A DNA stretch of 38,819 nucleotides from Alphaproteobacteria bacterium (GCA_030431335.1 JAUIJH010000031.1:1-38819); one strand, 5' to 3'; shown: positions 16,587-25,448, numbered from the stretch's first letter. Translations and numbers: made by a program. Notes: generated by a model not told the origin, from the letters alone.

Positions 16587-18581
16587 ATGTCGCCTACCGG
16601 AATAATCGAAAAATATGGCGCGGCGATCGGCATCTCGGGCTGGGCTTTCGATCCGAAGAATCCGACCGAACCGCTGCGACTTGGGCTCTACTTTGGCGAG
16701 ACGCTTGCGGTGGCGACGGTGGCGGCCTTCCCGCGCGCGGATATCGCCGAGCGATACCCCGAATGCAACGGATTCGTCGGATTCCGGTTTTCGCCGATCG
16801 ATTTTCTGACCGTCGCAACCATCGATGAGATCGCCGACGGCGCGCGCGCGAGTGTTCGTGTGCTGCCGGGCGGCGAACCGCTCGACGAAGCGGTGGAACT
16901 GCCCAACCGCGCAGGGGCGTTGGCGGCGTGTGAAGCGGCTTTGTCGGACAGCTCCAGCGGGCCGGGGGCGCCGGCCTACGGCTCGCTCGCGCAACGGCTG
17001 CACCACTATCGCCGCATCGCGGCGTGTACGAAATTCGCCCCGCTCTACAAGCAGGTAGACGGCTTCATCGAGACCGTGACGGGGATAGGCGGCGACTATG
17101 TCCTGATCAGCGGGTGGATGAAGGACGGCCAGCGGGATGTGCTGGAAGCGCCGGGCTTCCTGTTCGTCGAGGACCAGATTTCCTGCGGCGTCTCCATGGT
17201 CTCGTTCCCCCACCAGCGCACCGATCTGGATAGCGGGGCGCGCCAGTTCCTGGCCATGATCAAGGGCGCCTGGACACCTGCCCCGGACAGCCGGCTCAAT
17301 GGTGGGCTGCACATCGGCGGCTCCACGCCGCTGTTCCTGCTCGCGTCCGACAAGCTCGCCAACCTTCCTGCGAACGTGCACGATGCGCGGCTGCGCGCGG
17401 CCGAGAACGTCTGCGATCGCAAGGTCGCCGACGTCGTCCGGCAGTTTCGCTCGCTCGTCCATCATTCGGGCTATTTGAGCGCCTCGCAGGATGCCGCCCC
17501 GGTCCGCTTCGGATTCGACCGGCTCATCGCCGTGCCCGGCTTCGGTTTCGTGGCAGCCGGATGGCTGCTTCTGGGGCCGGAGACACTGCGCACGCTGGAA
17601 TTGCGGCACGGCGAGACGCTGGCGCCCGTCCTGCCCGAAAGCCTCGCCTTTTCCGCTCGACCCGACCTTGCCGCTGCATTCCCGCGCGAAAATGTCGACG
17701 CGGCGGGTTTCGTCGCCGCTTTCCTGTCGCCGGACGATACCATTCCCCATGGCCGCGTCGAGCTGCGCCTCGGACTTAGCGGCGGGCGCATGACGGTGGC
17801 CGAAATCGATCCCGCCCTCGTCTCGGTGCTCCGCAACGTCGGCGATCTCGATCAAATCGGTAAAGTCTATCCTCACATCGACACAGAAGAATTCGCGCCG
17901 CAATTGCACGGCGCGATCGTGCGATACTTCACGCAGTTCATGGACATCCGCAAAATCACCCTCGGCGAGACGTTGGCGGAAAGCTACCTGGTGGTCGTGC
18001 TGCCGGCGGACGAATTGTTGTGCCGGCTCTATCTCACATGTGTCGCCCGCCTTGCGGCGGACATGCCGGATGGAATCGGCATCTGTCTGCTGGCGGCTGG
18101 GGCAGGCGGCCAGCGCAGCATCCGCCAATGGCTGCAGCACGACCCCGCCCTGGCAGGTCGCGCCACGGCCGCGTTCTCGGTATCGGAACACTTCAGCCTG
18201 CGCCACTTGCGACGCCTCTACGACCTCCTGCCCCTCGACCGCTTCGCGGTGACTTTCGGGCCCCCGGTGTTCCAGCCCGAGACTTGGGCGAGGATCAAGA
18301 ATTTCCTGGGCCGGCGACAGGACGCTACGTTCACCGTTGTGGGCAAGGGTGCGACCGGTGGGCTCAAGGCCGTCGCCACGACGCGCGAGCGTCTGGCCGC
18401 CTACATCGAGATGGCGACGTTCCGCTTTCGCGGCGAAGACCTCGACGCGCTTTCGCAACTTCAGTACGGGACGGTCCGGGACGAAGAGCTGGCGCTCGCC
18501 GGGGAAACGCGGGCGCAATCGTTTGCCGATCGCCTCGACGAATTGACGTGGCACGCCGAGATCGAACGTGCCGAACCTTAG
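16587..18581 (+). CDS. Unrecognised 664-aa protein with three related modules
   Basis: I do not recognise a named family. The protein appears to hold three copies of a loosely conserved beta-rich module of about 60-80 residues. The first (about 10-72) has ISGWAFDP, then FPRADIAERYPECNGFVGF. The second (about 155-225) has VLISGWMKDG. The third (about 310-390) has FVAAGWLLLG, then FSARPDLAAAFPRENVDAAGF. The shared pattern is a GW turn, a short strand with G-E-T or similar, then R-x-D-(I/L)-A-x-x-(Y/F)-P with a later GF. The C-terminal 250 residues look globular, with LAESYLVVVLPADELLCRLYL. No signal peptide or membrane segment is evident. The gene lies between two glycosyltransferases and overlaps the next gene by 14 bp, so a role in surface-glycan synthesis or regulation is inferred. 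Confidence 0.65.
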   Translation: MSPTGIIEKYGAAIGISGWAFDPKNPTEPLRLGLYFGETLAVATVAAFPRADIAERYPECNGFVGFRFSPIDFLTVATIDEIADGARASVRVLPGGEPLDEAVELPNRAGALAACEAALSDSSSGPGAPAYGSLAQRLHHYRRIAACTKFAPLYKQVDGFIETVTGIGGDYVLISGWMKDGQRDVLEAPGFLFVEDQISCGVSMVSFPHQRTDLDSGARQFLAMIKGAWTPAPDSRLNGGLHIGGSTPLFLLASDKLANLPANVHDARLRAAENVCDRKVADVVRQFRSLVHHSGYLSASQDAAPVRFGFDRLIAVPGFGFVAAGWLLLGPETLRTLELRHGETLAPVLPESLAFSARPDLAAAFPRENVDAAGFVAAFLSPDDTIPHGRVELRLGLSGGRMTVAEIDPALVSVLRNVGDLDQIGKVYPHIDTEEFAPQLHGAIVRYFTQFMDIRKITLGETLAESYLVVVLPADELLCRLYLTCVARLAADMPDGIGICLLAAGAGGQRSIRQWLQHDPALAGRATAAFSVSEHFSLRHLRRLYDLLPLDRFAVTFGPPVFQPETWARIKNFLGRRQDATFTVVGKGATGGLKAVATTRERLAAYIEMATFRFRGEDLDALSQLQYGTVRDEELALAGETRAQSFADRLDELTWHAEIERAEP

Positions 18582-19878
18582 CGCACCAGCACAATCGATT
18601 GCCGTTATCGCCCACGCCCACCCCGACTACAGCAAAGGCGGCAGCGAGATTGCGGCCTACAATCTCTTCCGCGCCCTGCGGGCGATGGGACTGAATGCGA
18701 TCTACATCACCGTCACCATGTCGGCCGCGCGTCGGGTGGCATGGAACGAGGCCGACCACGAGTATTTCCTGTTCGTGGAGCCGGACGAATACGATTGGTT
18801 CTTTCATCTCGGCAGCCCCCGCACGGCCGTCCGGATCGAGCAGATCCTCAAGGCGTGCGATGTGAAGACTGTCTTCGTCCATCACTTCATGCATCTTGGC
18901 ATCAACACGCTGGCATCATTGCGACGGCGCAATTTCAGCGTCTATTTAACCTTGCATGAATTCCTATCCATCTGTCACAATCACGGGCAAATGGTCACCA
19001 ATCCACTTCATACGTTGTGCTCTGAGGCGTCTACTGTGGCCTGTCTCAACTGCTTTCCAGAGATTGATCCGTCGCGCCTTCGCATGCGCGAATGGCATTT
19101 CCGCACGGTGCTCACCGAACTGAATGGCTTGATCTCGCCCAGCCGCTTTCTGAAGAACCGCTTCGTCGAATGGGGCATCTCGGATGATCGGATCGCGGTG
19201 ATCGAGAATGGGCTCGACCCTGCGCGGCTTGAGAAGAACCGCGAGCCGGAAACCCGCCGCGATGCATTCCTCACCGAAGATACTGTGACGGTCGGCTATT
19301 TCGGCCAGATCAACCCGTTCAAGGGCGTGGATCTCCTGGTTGCCGCCGCCGAGCGCCTCGAGGCGAAAGAAGGCAAAGGGGCGAGGGTGGTGCTGCGCGT
19401 GCACGGCAACATCGTCAGCCTCTCGGACGAATTCCAGCGGCGGCTGGAGACGGCACAGGCGAGCGGATCGCATTTCCAGTATGTCGGCCCCTACGCCAAC
19501 GACAAAGTGGTCGATCTCATGCGTGCGTGCGACTATGTCGTCATGCCAAGCCGTTGGTGGGAGAATTCAACGGTAGTCATCCAAGAGGCTTATGCATCCG
19601 GCCGTCCGGTCATCGTCGGAGACATCGGCGGAATGGCCGAAAAAGTGCCGAATATGAAAACCGGGCTGCAGTTTACCCACAACAGCCTCGCCAGTTTCTT
19701 GTCCGTTCTGGAAAAGGCCACCGACCCGGCTCTCTACAAACAACTCTGCCACGCCATTCCCACGCCGCCCGATTCGCTTGCGATGGCGAAGGCATATCTC
19801 GCGTGGCATGGCGTTCGCGCTGGCGAAAGGGCAGTGGACTCCGGTGAGCAGAATGCGGCGGCGTTCGGTGGCCGCTGA
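18568..19878 (+). CDS. GT4-family glycosyltransferase with a Cys-rich insert
   Basis: This is a GT-B fold glycosyltransferase of 436 aa. The N-terminal donor loop is YSKGGSEIAAYNLFRALRAMG (about residues 18-38). The C-terminal half has VGYFGQINPFKGVDLLVAA and VVMPSRWWENSTVVIQEAYA, with the family's E-x7-E type site. An insert near 132-165 contains several cysteines and a histidine (SICHNH, TLCSEAS, ACLNCFPE), a pattern seen in a GT4 subgroup and possibly metal-binding. The start is GTG at 18568, overlapping the upstream gene by 14 bp, which implies translational coupling. It would act in the cytoplasm on a glycan built by this cluster; sugar and acceptor are unknown. Confidence 0.88.
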   Translation: MPNLSAPAQSIAVIAHAHPDYSKGGSEIAAYNLFRALRAMGLNAIYITVTMSAARRVAWNEADHEYFLFVEPDEYDWFFHLGSPRTAVRIEQILKACDVKTVFVHHFMHLGINTLASLRRRNFSVYLTLHEFLSICHNHGQMVTNPLHTLCSEASTVACLNCFPEIDPSRLRMREWHFRTVLTELNGLISPSRFLKNRFVEWGISDDRIAVIENGLDPARLEKNREPETRRDAFLTEDTVTVGYFGQINPFKGVDLLVAAAERLEAKEGKGARVVLRVHGNIVSLSDEFQRRLETAQASGSHFQYVGPYANDKVVDLMRACDYVVMPSRWWENSTVVIQEAYASGRPVIVGDIGGMAEKVPNMKTGLQFTHNSLASFLSVLEKATDPALYKQLCHAIPTPPDSLAMAKAYLAWHGVRAGERAVDSGEQNAAAFGGR

Positions 19879-19938
19879 ATCCAAGATGGTTTCGACAGAA
19901 TTCACAATGCGATCCGTCACCGAAGACCGGGTGCATCG

Positions 19939-20757
19939 ATGCCGGTGAAAGATCTGCAGGCGATGGATCTCGAAAGTTTCGTCAAGGCGAACGCCGCGCC
20001 CGACGCGCTTTGGCTCCTGCTGCACATCCCGAAGACGGCCGGCTCCTCGCTTTCCGCCGAGCTCAACACGCTGATGCCGCCTTATCGCAACATCCACCTT
20101 TCGCAAGAGCACTACTTGCGGACGGACCTCACCGGCGAACAGTTCTGGGCCCAGCTCGATCCGGTCATCGAGACCATGATCGCCGACGACCGGACCGAGC
20201 ACTTCCGTTCCGCGTCGGGTCATCTGAGGATGCGGCAGGCGAACATGATCCGCGACGCGATCCGGCGCACGAAGCTCTTCACTTTCCTGCGCAATCCGGT
20301 GCGACGCATCGTGTCCGACTACAACTACCAGCGCACGGACCAACATCCGGCCTGGCAGGAGTTCACGGCCAATTTCCCGACGCTCGATGCCTATGTCGAG
20401 AATGAGGCCGAACACAACAAGATGTACAAGTACTTGCGGGCGCCGCTGGATGAGCCGGTGCCGGACCTCATCGAACGAGTGGAGAGCGAGTTCGACTTCG
20501 TCGGTATCGTCGAGATGTACCCGCTCAGCTTCAATATTCTAAGCCGGCTATTCGGGTTCAACTACTTGCCATCCCAGCGTCTGCGCACGGGCCGGGTCGA
20601 GTACGAAGACGTCGCGCCGGCGCTGCGGGAAAGGATCGCCGAGGTCAACGACTTGGACCTCGCCATTTACGAGCATTTCCATGGTCTAATGCTGCAGCAC
20701 CGCGCTGCTTGGCAGGCTCTCATCGAGGCTGATCCGGGGCAGGGTCTGTCCCGGTAG
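19939..20757 (+). CDS. Sulfotransferase family protein (PAPS-dependent)
   Basis: This is a 272-aa carbohydrate-type sulfotransferase. The 5'-phosphosulfate-binding loop is HIPKTAGSS (residues 29-37), and the 3'-phosphate-binding element is FLRNPVRRIVSDY (116-128); both are canonical. Residue K32 is the expected catalytic lysine. The protein would move sulfate from PAPS to a glycan hydroxyl, fitting the three preceding glycan genes. It starts 60 bp after the GT4 gene and ends 25 bp before a strong terminator, so it is the last gene of that transcript. A sulfatase occurs at 35233-36702, but there is no evidence that the two share a substrate. Confidence 0.88.
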   Translation: MPVKDLQAMDLESFVKANAAPDALWLLLHIPKTAGSSLSAELNTLMPPYRNIHLSQEHYLRTDLTGEQFWAQLDPVIETMIADDRTEHFRSASGHLRMRQANMIRDAIRRTKLFTFLRNPVRRIVSDYNYQRTDQHPAWQEFTANFPTLDAYVENEAEHNKMYKYLRAPLDEPVPDLIERVESEFDFVGIVEMYPLSFNILSRLFGFNYLPSQRLRTGRVEYEDVAPALRERIAEVNDLDLAIYEHFHGLMLQHRAAWQALIEADPGQGLSR

Positions 20758-20781
20758 CGGCGCGCTGTTGTCGGCGCAATG

Positions 20782-20817
20782 AAAAAGGCCCGTCGCCGGA
20801 GGGCGACGGGCCTTTTT
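20782..20817. terminator. Bidirectional rho-independent terminator
   Basis: A perfect 11-bp stem, GGCCCGTCGCC (20787-20797) with GGCGACGGGCC (20802-20812), closes a GGAG loop. It is flanked by five A's on the left and five T's on the right. It sits between the convergent sulfotransferase (+) and Hint-protein (-) genes and can serve both. Confidence 0.95.
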
Positions 20818-20838
20818 CAGCCAGCGAGGCGGTCGGGG

Positions 20839-21894
20839 TCAGGCCGCGAGGATGTTGAAGGACACAGTGTCCTCTTCGAGCCGGAAGCGCTCGCGTAGGG
20901 CCGCAGGCATTTGGCGCAGCGCGGAGATGCGCGGCATGTCCATTTCGGCGATGGTGTTTTCCTCGCCGTACAGCGTCACGAATTCGGCGTAGTTGTCGAA
21001 CATCCGGCGGCCGGTGTAGTCGATGAACGTTTCGGCCGGGGCGTTGTTGGCGTAGACGATTTCGTGGCCGGCGGTCTCGATGTGGTAGTACGTGATGGTC
21101 TGGCGGAGCTGCTTCCAGGGCAGGAAGTCGATGCCCGGAGCACCCACCAGCACGGCGGCGTCCACCACGTGGCCGTCGACGATCATGCCATGGTCGGCGG
21201 TGACGACGAGGTCCTTGTGCGGTGCGTTCTCACCCAGCGCACCCGCCTTGATCAGCACGGGCTCGAGGCGATCGGCCGGGTTGAACATCGGGTCGGCCAC
21301 CTTGATGCCGATCCAGCGCACCGGCACGGCGCGGCCATCCTCGGTTGTGACGAGGTCACCGACCTTGAGCGCCTCAACGTTTCGCTCGCCTTCCGGAGTC
21401 GCGATAAGGGTGCCCCTCGCGAAGCAGGCGATGGCGTTGATGACGATGGTGTCGGTGTCGTAGGTGCTGCCGGGATCCGAGGGATAGCCTTCGGGCGGTT
21501 CGTAGTCATCGCCGGCGCTCAGGCCACCTAGGGTCACGTTGAAGGATGTGCTGATCGCTTCGCCATCACTCAGGCCGTCCGGCAAATCGTCCAATGTCAG
21601 CGTGTAAGTGAACTCACCAGTAACAGTATTGAAATCCAAATCGCCCCAATCAGGCTCTGTGAATTCGAATTCTTCACCAGATTCGTCGGTATCGCTAGTT
21701 GTATTAAAGTCTCCTTCTAAAACAAACGTTTCGCCGGGGGAAAGTTGAAAGTTGAATCGGAAGCCATTAAAAATAGTTGGCGAGTATGTATATGTATCGT
21801 CGCCGGGATAGTCACCTTGATCAAGGGACCCTGTTTCGCCCGATGTCTCAGTTGCAAGGATATCAAGTTCTATGCCGTAGGTCGACGACCCCAT
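20839..21894 (-). CDS. Hint-domain protein (Hint_2 type) with an acidic N-terminal domain
   Basis: This 351-aa protein has two parts. Residues 1-150 are acidic, rich in Thr/Asp/Glu and beta-prone, with no clear signal peptide. Residues about 156-330 form a Hedgehog/intein-type (Hint) autoprocessing domain: the nucleophile Cys157 in ACFARGTLIATPEG, GDLVTTEDG, VPVRWIG, and the block-B motif TADH at 232-235. Hint_2 proteins are common in marine Alphaproteobacteria and are often exported by type I secretion; their processing reaction is poorly known. I chose the ATG at 21894, with GGAG seven bases upstream; the frame is open to 21960. The N-terminal part is clearly AT-richer than the Hint part. 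A HlyC-like acyltransferase gene lies 157 bp upstream on the same strand. Confidence 0.88.
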   Translation of the reverse strand: MGSSTYGIELDILATETSGETGSLDQGDYPGDDTYTYSPTIFNGFRFNFQLSPGETFVLEGDFNTTSDTDESGEEFEFTEPDWGDLDFNTVTGEFTYTLTLDDLPDGLSDGEAISTSFNVTLGGLSAGDDYEPPEGYPSDPGSTYDTDTIVINAIACFARGTLIATPEGERNVEALKVGDLVTTEDGRAVPVRWIGIKVADPMFNPADRLEPVLIKAGALGENAPHKDLVVTADHGMIVDGHVVDAAVLVGAPGIDFLPWKQLRQTITYYHIETAGHEIVYANNAPAETFIDYTGRRMFDNYAEFVTLYGEENTIAEMDMPRISALRQMPAALRERFRLEEDTVSFNILAA

Positions 21895-22051
21895 CTCAAG
21901 TCTCCAACATGCCCCAAGCCAAACCGTCCGAAAGGTAGAGCGCTTGGCAATTTTATGCAATCCCTCGCTGGTTCGTAGTGAAACTTTCTACTCAAAATGC
22001 CGACGGACGATAGGGCGCAGATCCCGACGGGGGCTTCGGATTGCGACAGCC

Positions 22052-22612
22052 TCAAGTGACTGAAGGTGCGTCTTCATCAACAAGGGTGCTGAGAAAGTCT
22101 TCCATCGACAGCGACTGATTGGTCCAACCCCCATCGTCGCGCCTCCGGCTTTGGACGATGCGATGGAGCGTCCCCTCTTTTACCCTCGGAGAGCGGACGA
22201 GGTTGTGCTGCTTGGATACGGTGCTCATCAGCCATCTCAGGACATCGCGACCGGTTCCCAACCCGTAAGGCGCGTAGATATCCATGATCCAAAGCTGGGG
22301 CCCGGACAGCCAGTCGCTCGGCCTCAGCCCCTCCCCACGAGCAAACTGCTTTTCTTGCTCCGGACCGAGAAAGGCCCAAGTGACTGCCGCCCGCGGAACC
22401 TTGTCTTGATAGAAGACCTTGTACAGGCCGAGGTCGATGGGCGGCTGAATCACCCGGCGGACGCGTCCCATGGGGACCGGTTCGTATTTGCGGACACGCA
22501 TATACAAAAACATGAGGTCCCCATAGGCCTTTAACTGCGCTTCGGTCGGATATTCCGGGGTTGGCTTCGGGAGACCGGGAATCGGCTTTTGACCGTTTGT
22601 GCTCTCGTCCAT
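22052..22612 (-). CDS. HlyC-like toxin-activating lysine-acyltransferase homologue
   Basis: This 186-aa protein matches the RTX-toxin acyltransferase family in length and layout. It has YGDLMFLYMR (30-39), the IQPPIDLGLYKVFYQD strand region (55-70), TWAFLGPEQE (78-87), and LRPSDWLSGPQLWIMDIYAPYG (96-117), where Asp111 matches the family's conserved aspartate. HlyC enzymes transfer an acyl chain from acyl carrier protein to lysines of RTX proteins. The conserved histidine expected a few residues after LYMR is replaced by Tyr43 (VRKYEPVP), so activity or mechanism may differ. I chose the ATG at 22612, with GTGAGGA just upstream. The only nearby candidate substrate is the Hint protein; no RTX gene with nonapeptide repeats is present. 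Confidence 0.75.
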   Translation of the reverse strand: MDESTNGQKPIPGLPKPTPEYPTEAQLKAYGDLMFLYMRVRKYEPVPMGRVRRVIQPPIDLGLYKVFYQDKVPRAAVTWAFLGPEQEKQFARGEGLRPSDWLSGPQLWIMDIYAPYGLGTGRDVLRWLMSTVSKQHNLVRSPRVKEGTLHRIVQSRRRDDGGWTNQSLSMEDFLSTLVDEDAPSVT

Positions 22613-22865
22613 GGGATTCCTCACCTTACGTCAGCATCCGCGAGAGAAAAACGACTTGGCCGCGCCTCGAAACGCCAGCCACCGGCTCCCCTCGCCAGGA
22701 CGCAGTTATATTGCGGCCATTCTCGTGCGCCCAATTTAACATGCCCGTAACGCGGGCGCGGTTGGGCCGCAAGTTCGCCACACATGTGTCCGGCGGTCTT
22801 TGCGGTCCCGGCCAGGAGTCGATAGCGAGCGGTGTCTCGGCAACGCTGCCTGGGAAGTGACGCGA
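22613..22865. other. Intergenic region between acyltransferase and hpnN genes, 253 bp
   Basis: This gap lies downstream of hpnN and upstream of the HlyC-like gene, both on the minus strand. A short GC hairpin (GCCCG / CGGGC near 22746-22760) is present without a T-run. I see no gene in it. Confidence 0.4.
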
Positions 22866-25448
22866 CTATTGCGCTTGGACCGCATTCTCGCGGGGCGGCC
22901 CCAGAAAGGCCGGGACCACCACGAACGCCGCGATCAGTGTGAAGACCAGCGAGATCGCGAGGAGCTCGCCCATCGAGGAGGTGCCGGGGTGGCTCGAGGC
23001 CCACAGGCTGCCGAAGGCGGTGCCCGTCGTCAGGGCGCTGAAGAAGATCGCGCGGGTGAGACTGGAGGCGAGGACGTCCGACACGCCGTTGCGCCAGGCG
23101 ATCAGGTAGTAGACGTGGAAGGCGATGCCGACGCCGAACATCAAGGGCAGCGCGATCACGTTGGCGAAGTTGAGGTGCAGCCCGATCAGCGACGCGAACT
23201 CCAGCGTCCAGATACCGGCCAGCACGAGCGGCCCCAGCGCCAGCACCACGTCGAGGATGCGGCGCAGCGCGATCCACAGGATCGCGGTGATCGCGATGAG
23301 CGCGAAGAGGCCCGCCTGCAGGAAGGCCCGCACGATGAGATCGCCCGCCTCGGTGATGCCGATGGGCGGGCCGGAGGCGTGCGGCGCCACCGTGCGCACG
23401 GCGTCGGCGAAACGCTGGAGGACGGCGTTGTCGTTGGAATCGCCGGCCGGGGAGACCTCGATCCGGGCTCGCCCGTCGTCGGCGATCCAGTCGGCCAGGA
23501 GGTCGGCGGGCAGCGTTTCGCGGGTGATTGGGGCGGCGGGCGAAAGGGCCGTTTCCAATTGGGCGATAAACTCCGGGAAGGCGGCGAAGACCGCGTCGTC
23601 CGCGAGCGCGCGCGTCGCCGGCGATGCGGCGGCCAGCGAGGCGAAGCGCTCACCGAGCGTGGCGAGCGGGGCGCCGCCGGGCACGTGTGCCGCAGCCCCC
23701 TGGAGCACGGCGGCGCCCCTTCGGAGGGCGGCCACCGTCTCCGCGTCGCTCGGCGCGGGGGCCTTGCTGGCACCGAAGGCGGGCGCGAGGCTTTGCCGGG
23801 CGGCGGCGATCAGGGCGAGTTTCGCGCCCTGGTCCGCCGGCACGAAGGTGACGAGCGAGACGGTGTGGTCCACCTCCGGCAAAGCGTCGAGCCGGGCCGA
23901 CAGATCGGCGACGTCATCGAGCGAGGGCGCGAGCACTTGCAGCTTGTTGGGCGCGGTCGCGGGATTGCGCGACAGGTCCAGGAAGGTGGAGACCGATTCC
24001 ACCTTGGCGCTGCGCAGGTTCATCGGGTTGGAATCGAAGCTGACGGCGATGAGGAACGGCACGCCCGCCAGCGTCACGAGCGCCGTTGCGGCGATGACCA
24101 GCCCCCTGCGGCGCGCGATGAAATGGTCGATATGAGCGAGGGCGGCCGTGTCCACCGGGCGCGTTTCGGGCTTGAGCCGCAGCACCGTCATCAGCGCCGG
24201 CAGCACCGTGAGGCTGGCGCTGAAGGCGATCACCATGCCGAGCCCGGCGATCAGGCCGAGCTCCGACACGCCCTTGAAGGCGGTGGGCAGGAACGAGAAG
24301 AAACCCGCGACCAGCGACAGCGCCGCAAGGGTCAGCGAAAAGCCGACGCCTTGCGCGGCGCGCAGGATGGCCGGGCGCAGCTCGCCCGTCGCGTGGCGCT
24401 CGGCGCGATAGCGCGTCGAGAGCTGGATGCCGAAATCGACGCCGAGCCCGATGAACAGCACCGCGAAGGCGACCGAGATCATGTTGAGCTCGCCCACCAG
24501 CAACAGCCCCACCGCGGAGGTGATGACGAGCCCCACCAGCAGCGTCGCGAGCACCGCGCCGATCAGCCGGCCGGAGCGCAGCGCCAGAAACAGGATGAAG
24601 GCGACCGCCGCGAGGGTGAGCGCGGCATTGAGCGCGGCATTCTCCTTCAGCGTCCCGAATTCCTCGTCCGCCAGCGGTACAGGGCCGGTGAGGCGCAGGC
24701 TCGGCCCGTCGGGTGCGCCGAAGCCGGCCTCCGCAGCCAGGGCGCGCAGGCGTGCGACCGAGGCGGCGCCCGGCTCGATGGCGTTGAAATCGAGCACCGG
24801 CTGCACCAGCACGATGCGCATGGTGCCGCCGGTGGGCGCCATGCTCTCGTCCCCGAGCGCGCCGCGCCAGGACAAGGGCTCGCGCCGCCCTTCGAGGGCC
24901 GCGCCCAACGTCTCGTTCAGCGCGGTGAGGAAGGGGGCCGCGCCGGCGAGTGCGTCCGGGCTCCTCGCCTGCTTGATGAGCCCTTCCATCGCCCCGGCGA
25001 GGCCGCGCAGGCTCGGATCGCCCGCGAGGGCGGCGAGGAGCGGTGCAGCGCCCTGCAGCGGCGCGAGCGTCTCCTGCAGCGCCGCTTCGGGCATGAAAAG
25101 GAGCCCGTTGGCGGCGAGGAATTGCGACGCGTCCGGGCGGCGTACGATGGGGAAGCGCTCCGGATCGGCCCGCAGCGCGGCGGCGAGCTTGCCGGCGGCC
25201 GCGTCGGCCGCGTCGGGCGTCGCCGCCTCCACCACGGCGATGATGAGGTTCTGCGTCTGCGGAAACGCCTTGGCGAAGGCGATCTCGTCCTGCCGGTAGG
25301 GCACGTCGGAGGCGATCAGTTCTTCGGTGTTGGTGGTGATGGCGAAGTGGGTGGCAGCGTAGTACGCGCTCGCCACCGTGAGCAGCAGCCCCGCGGCGAC
25401 CACCAGCCAAGGCCGCCGGACGGAAGCTGCAACGATCTTCTGGAGCAC
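22866..25448 (-). CDS. hpnN: HpnN-type hopanoid RND transporter
   Basis: This is an MMPL/RND-superfamily inner-membrane transporter of about 860 aa. It has two halves, each with a periplasmic domain (about 35-200 and 430-620) followed by a bundle of membrane helices. Typical RND stretches include VAFAVLFIGLGVDFGIQLSTRYR and, in the second half, NVIALPLMFGVGIAFHVYYLIA. HpnN moves hopanoids from the inner to the outer membrane in known hopanoid producers. I chose GTG 25448 (AGGGAGA about eight bases upstream; VLQKIVAASVRRPW starts the first membrane helix); ATG 25499 is an alternative. It is divergent from hpnH and next to the full hopanoid operon, which supports the assignment. Confidence 0.9.
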   Translation of the reverse strand: MLQKIVAASVRRPWLVVAAGLLLTVASAYYAATHFAITTNTEELIASDVPYRQDEIAFAKAFPQTQNLIIAVVEAATPDAADAAAGKLAAALRADPERFPIVRRPDASQFLAANGLLFMPEAALQETLAPLQGAAPLLAALAGDPSLRGLAGAMEGLIKQARSPDALAGAAPFLTALNETLGAALEGRREPLSWRGALGDESMAPTGGTMRIVLVQPVLDFNAIEPGAASVARLRALAAEAGFGAPDGPSLRLTGPVPLADEEFGTLKENAALNAALTLAAVAFILFLALRSGRLIGAVLATLLVGLVITSAVGLLLVGELNMISVAFAVLFIGLGVDFGIQLSTRYRAERHATGELRPAILRAAQGVGFSLTLAALSLVAGFFSFLPTAFKGVSELGLIAGLGMVIAFSASLTVLPALMTVLRLKPETRPVDTAALAHIDHFIARRRGLVIAATALVTLAGVPFLIAVSFDSNPMNLRSAKVESVSTFLDLSRNPATAPNKLQVLAPSLDDVADLSARLDALPEVDHTVSLVTFVPADQGAKLALIAAARQSLAPAFGASKAPAPSDAETVAALRRGAAVLQGAAAHVPGGAPLATLGERFASLAAASPATRALADDAVFAAFPEFIAQLETALSPAAPITRETLPADLLADWIADDGRARIEVSPAGDSNDNAVLQRFADAVRTVAPHASGPPIGITEAGDLIVRAFLQAGLFALIAITAILWIALRRILDVVLALGPLVLAGIWTLEFASLIGLHLNFANVIALPLMFGVGIAFHVYYLIAWRNGVSDVLASSLTRAIFFSALTTGTAFGSLWASSHPGTSSMGELLAISLVFTLIAAFVVVPAFLGPPRENAVQAQ

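Noticed and set aside
16566..18554. A 662-codon minus-strand frame opposite the 664-aa protein gene
   Set aside because: The plus-strand frame overlaps and lies in line with the surrounding operon and shows internal modules; the minus translation is Arg/His/Gln-rich like other GC shadows. Because the plus protein is unrecognised, this choice is slightly less certain than the others.
20839..21894. An intein that splices two flanking parts of the Hint protein
   Set aside because: The Hint part runs to near the C-terminus with no C-extein and no clear His-Asn splice end, so cleavage is possible but splicing is not supported.
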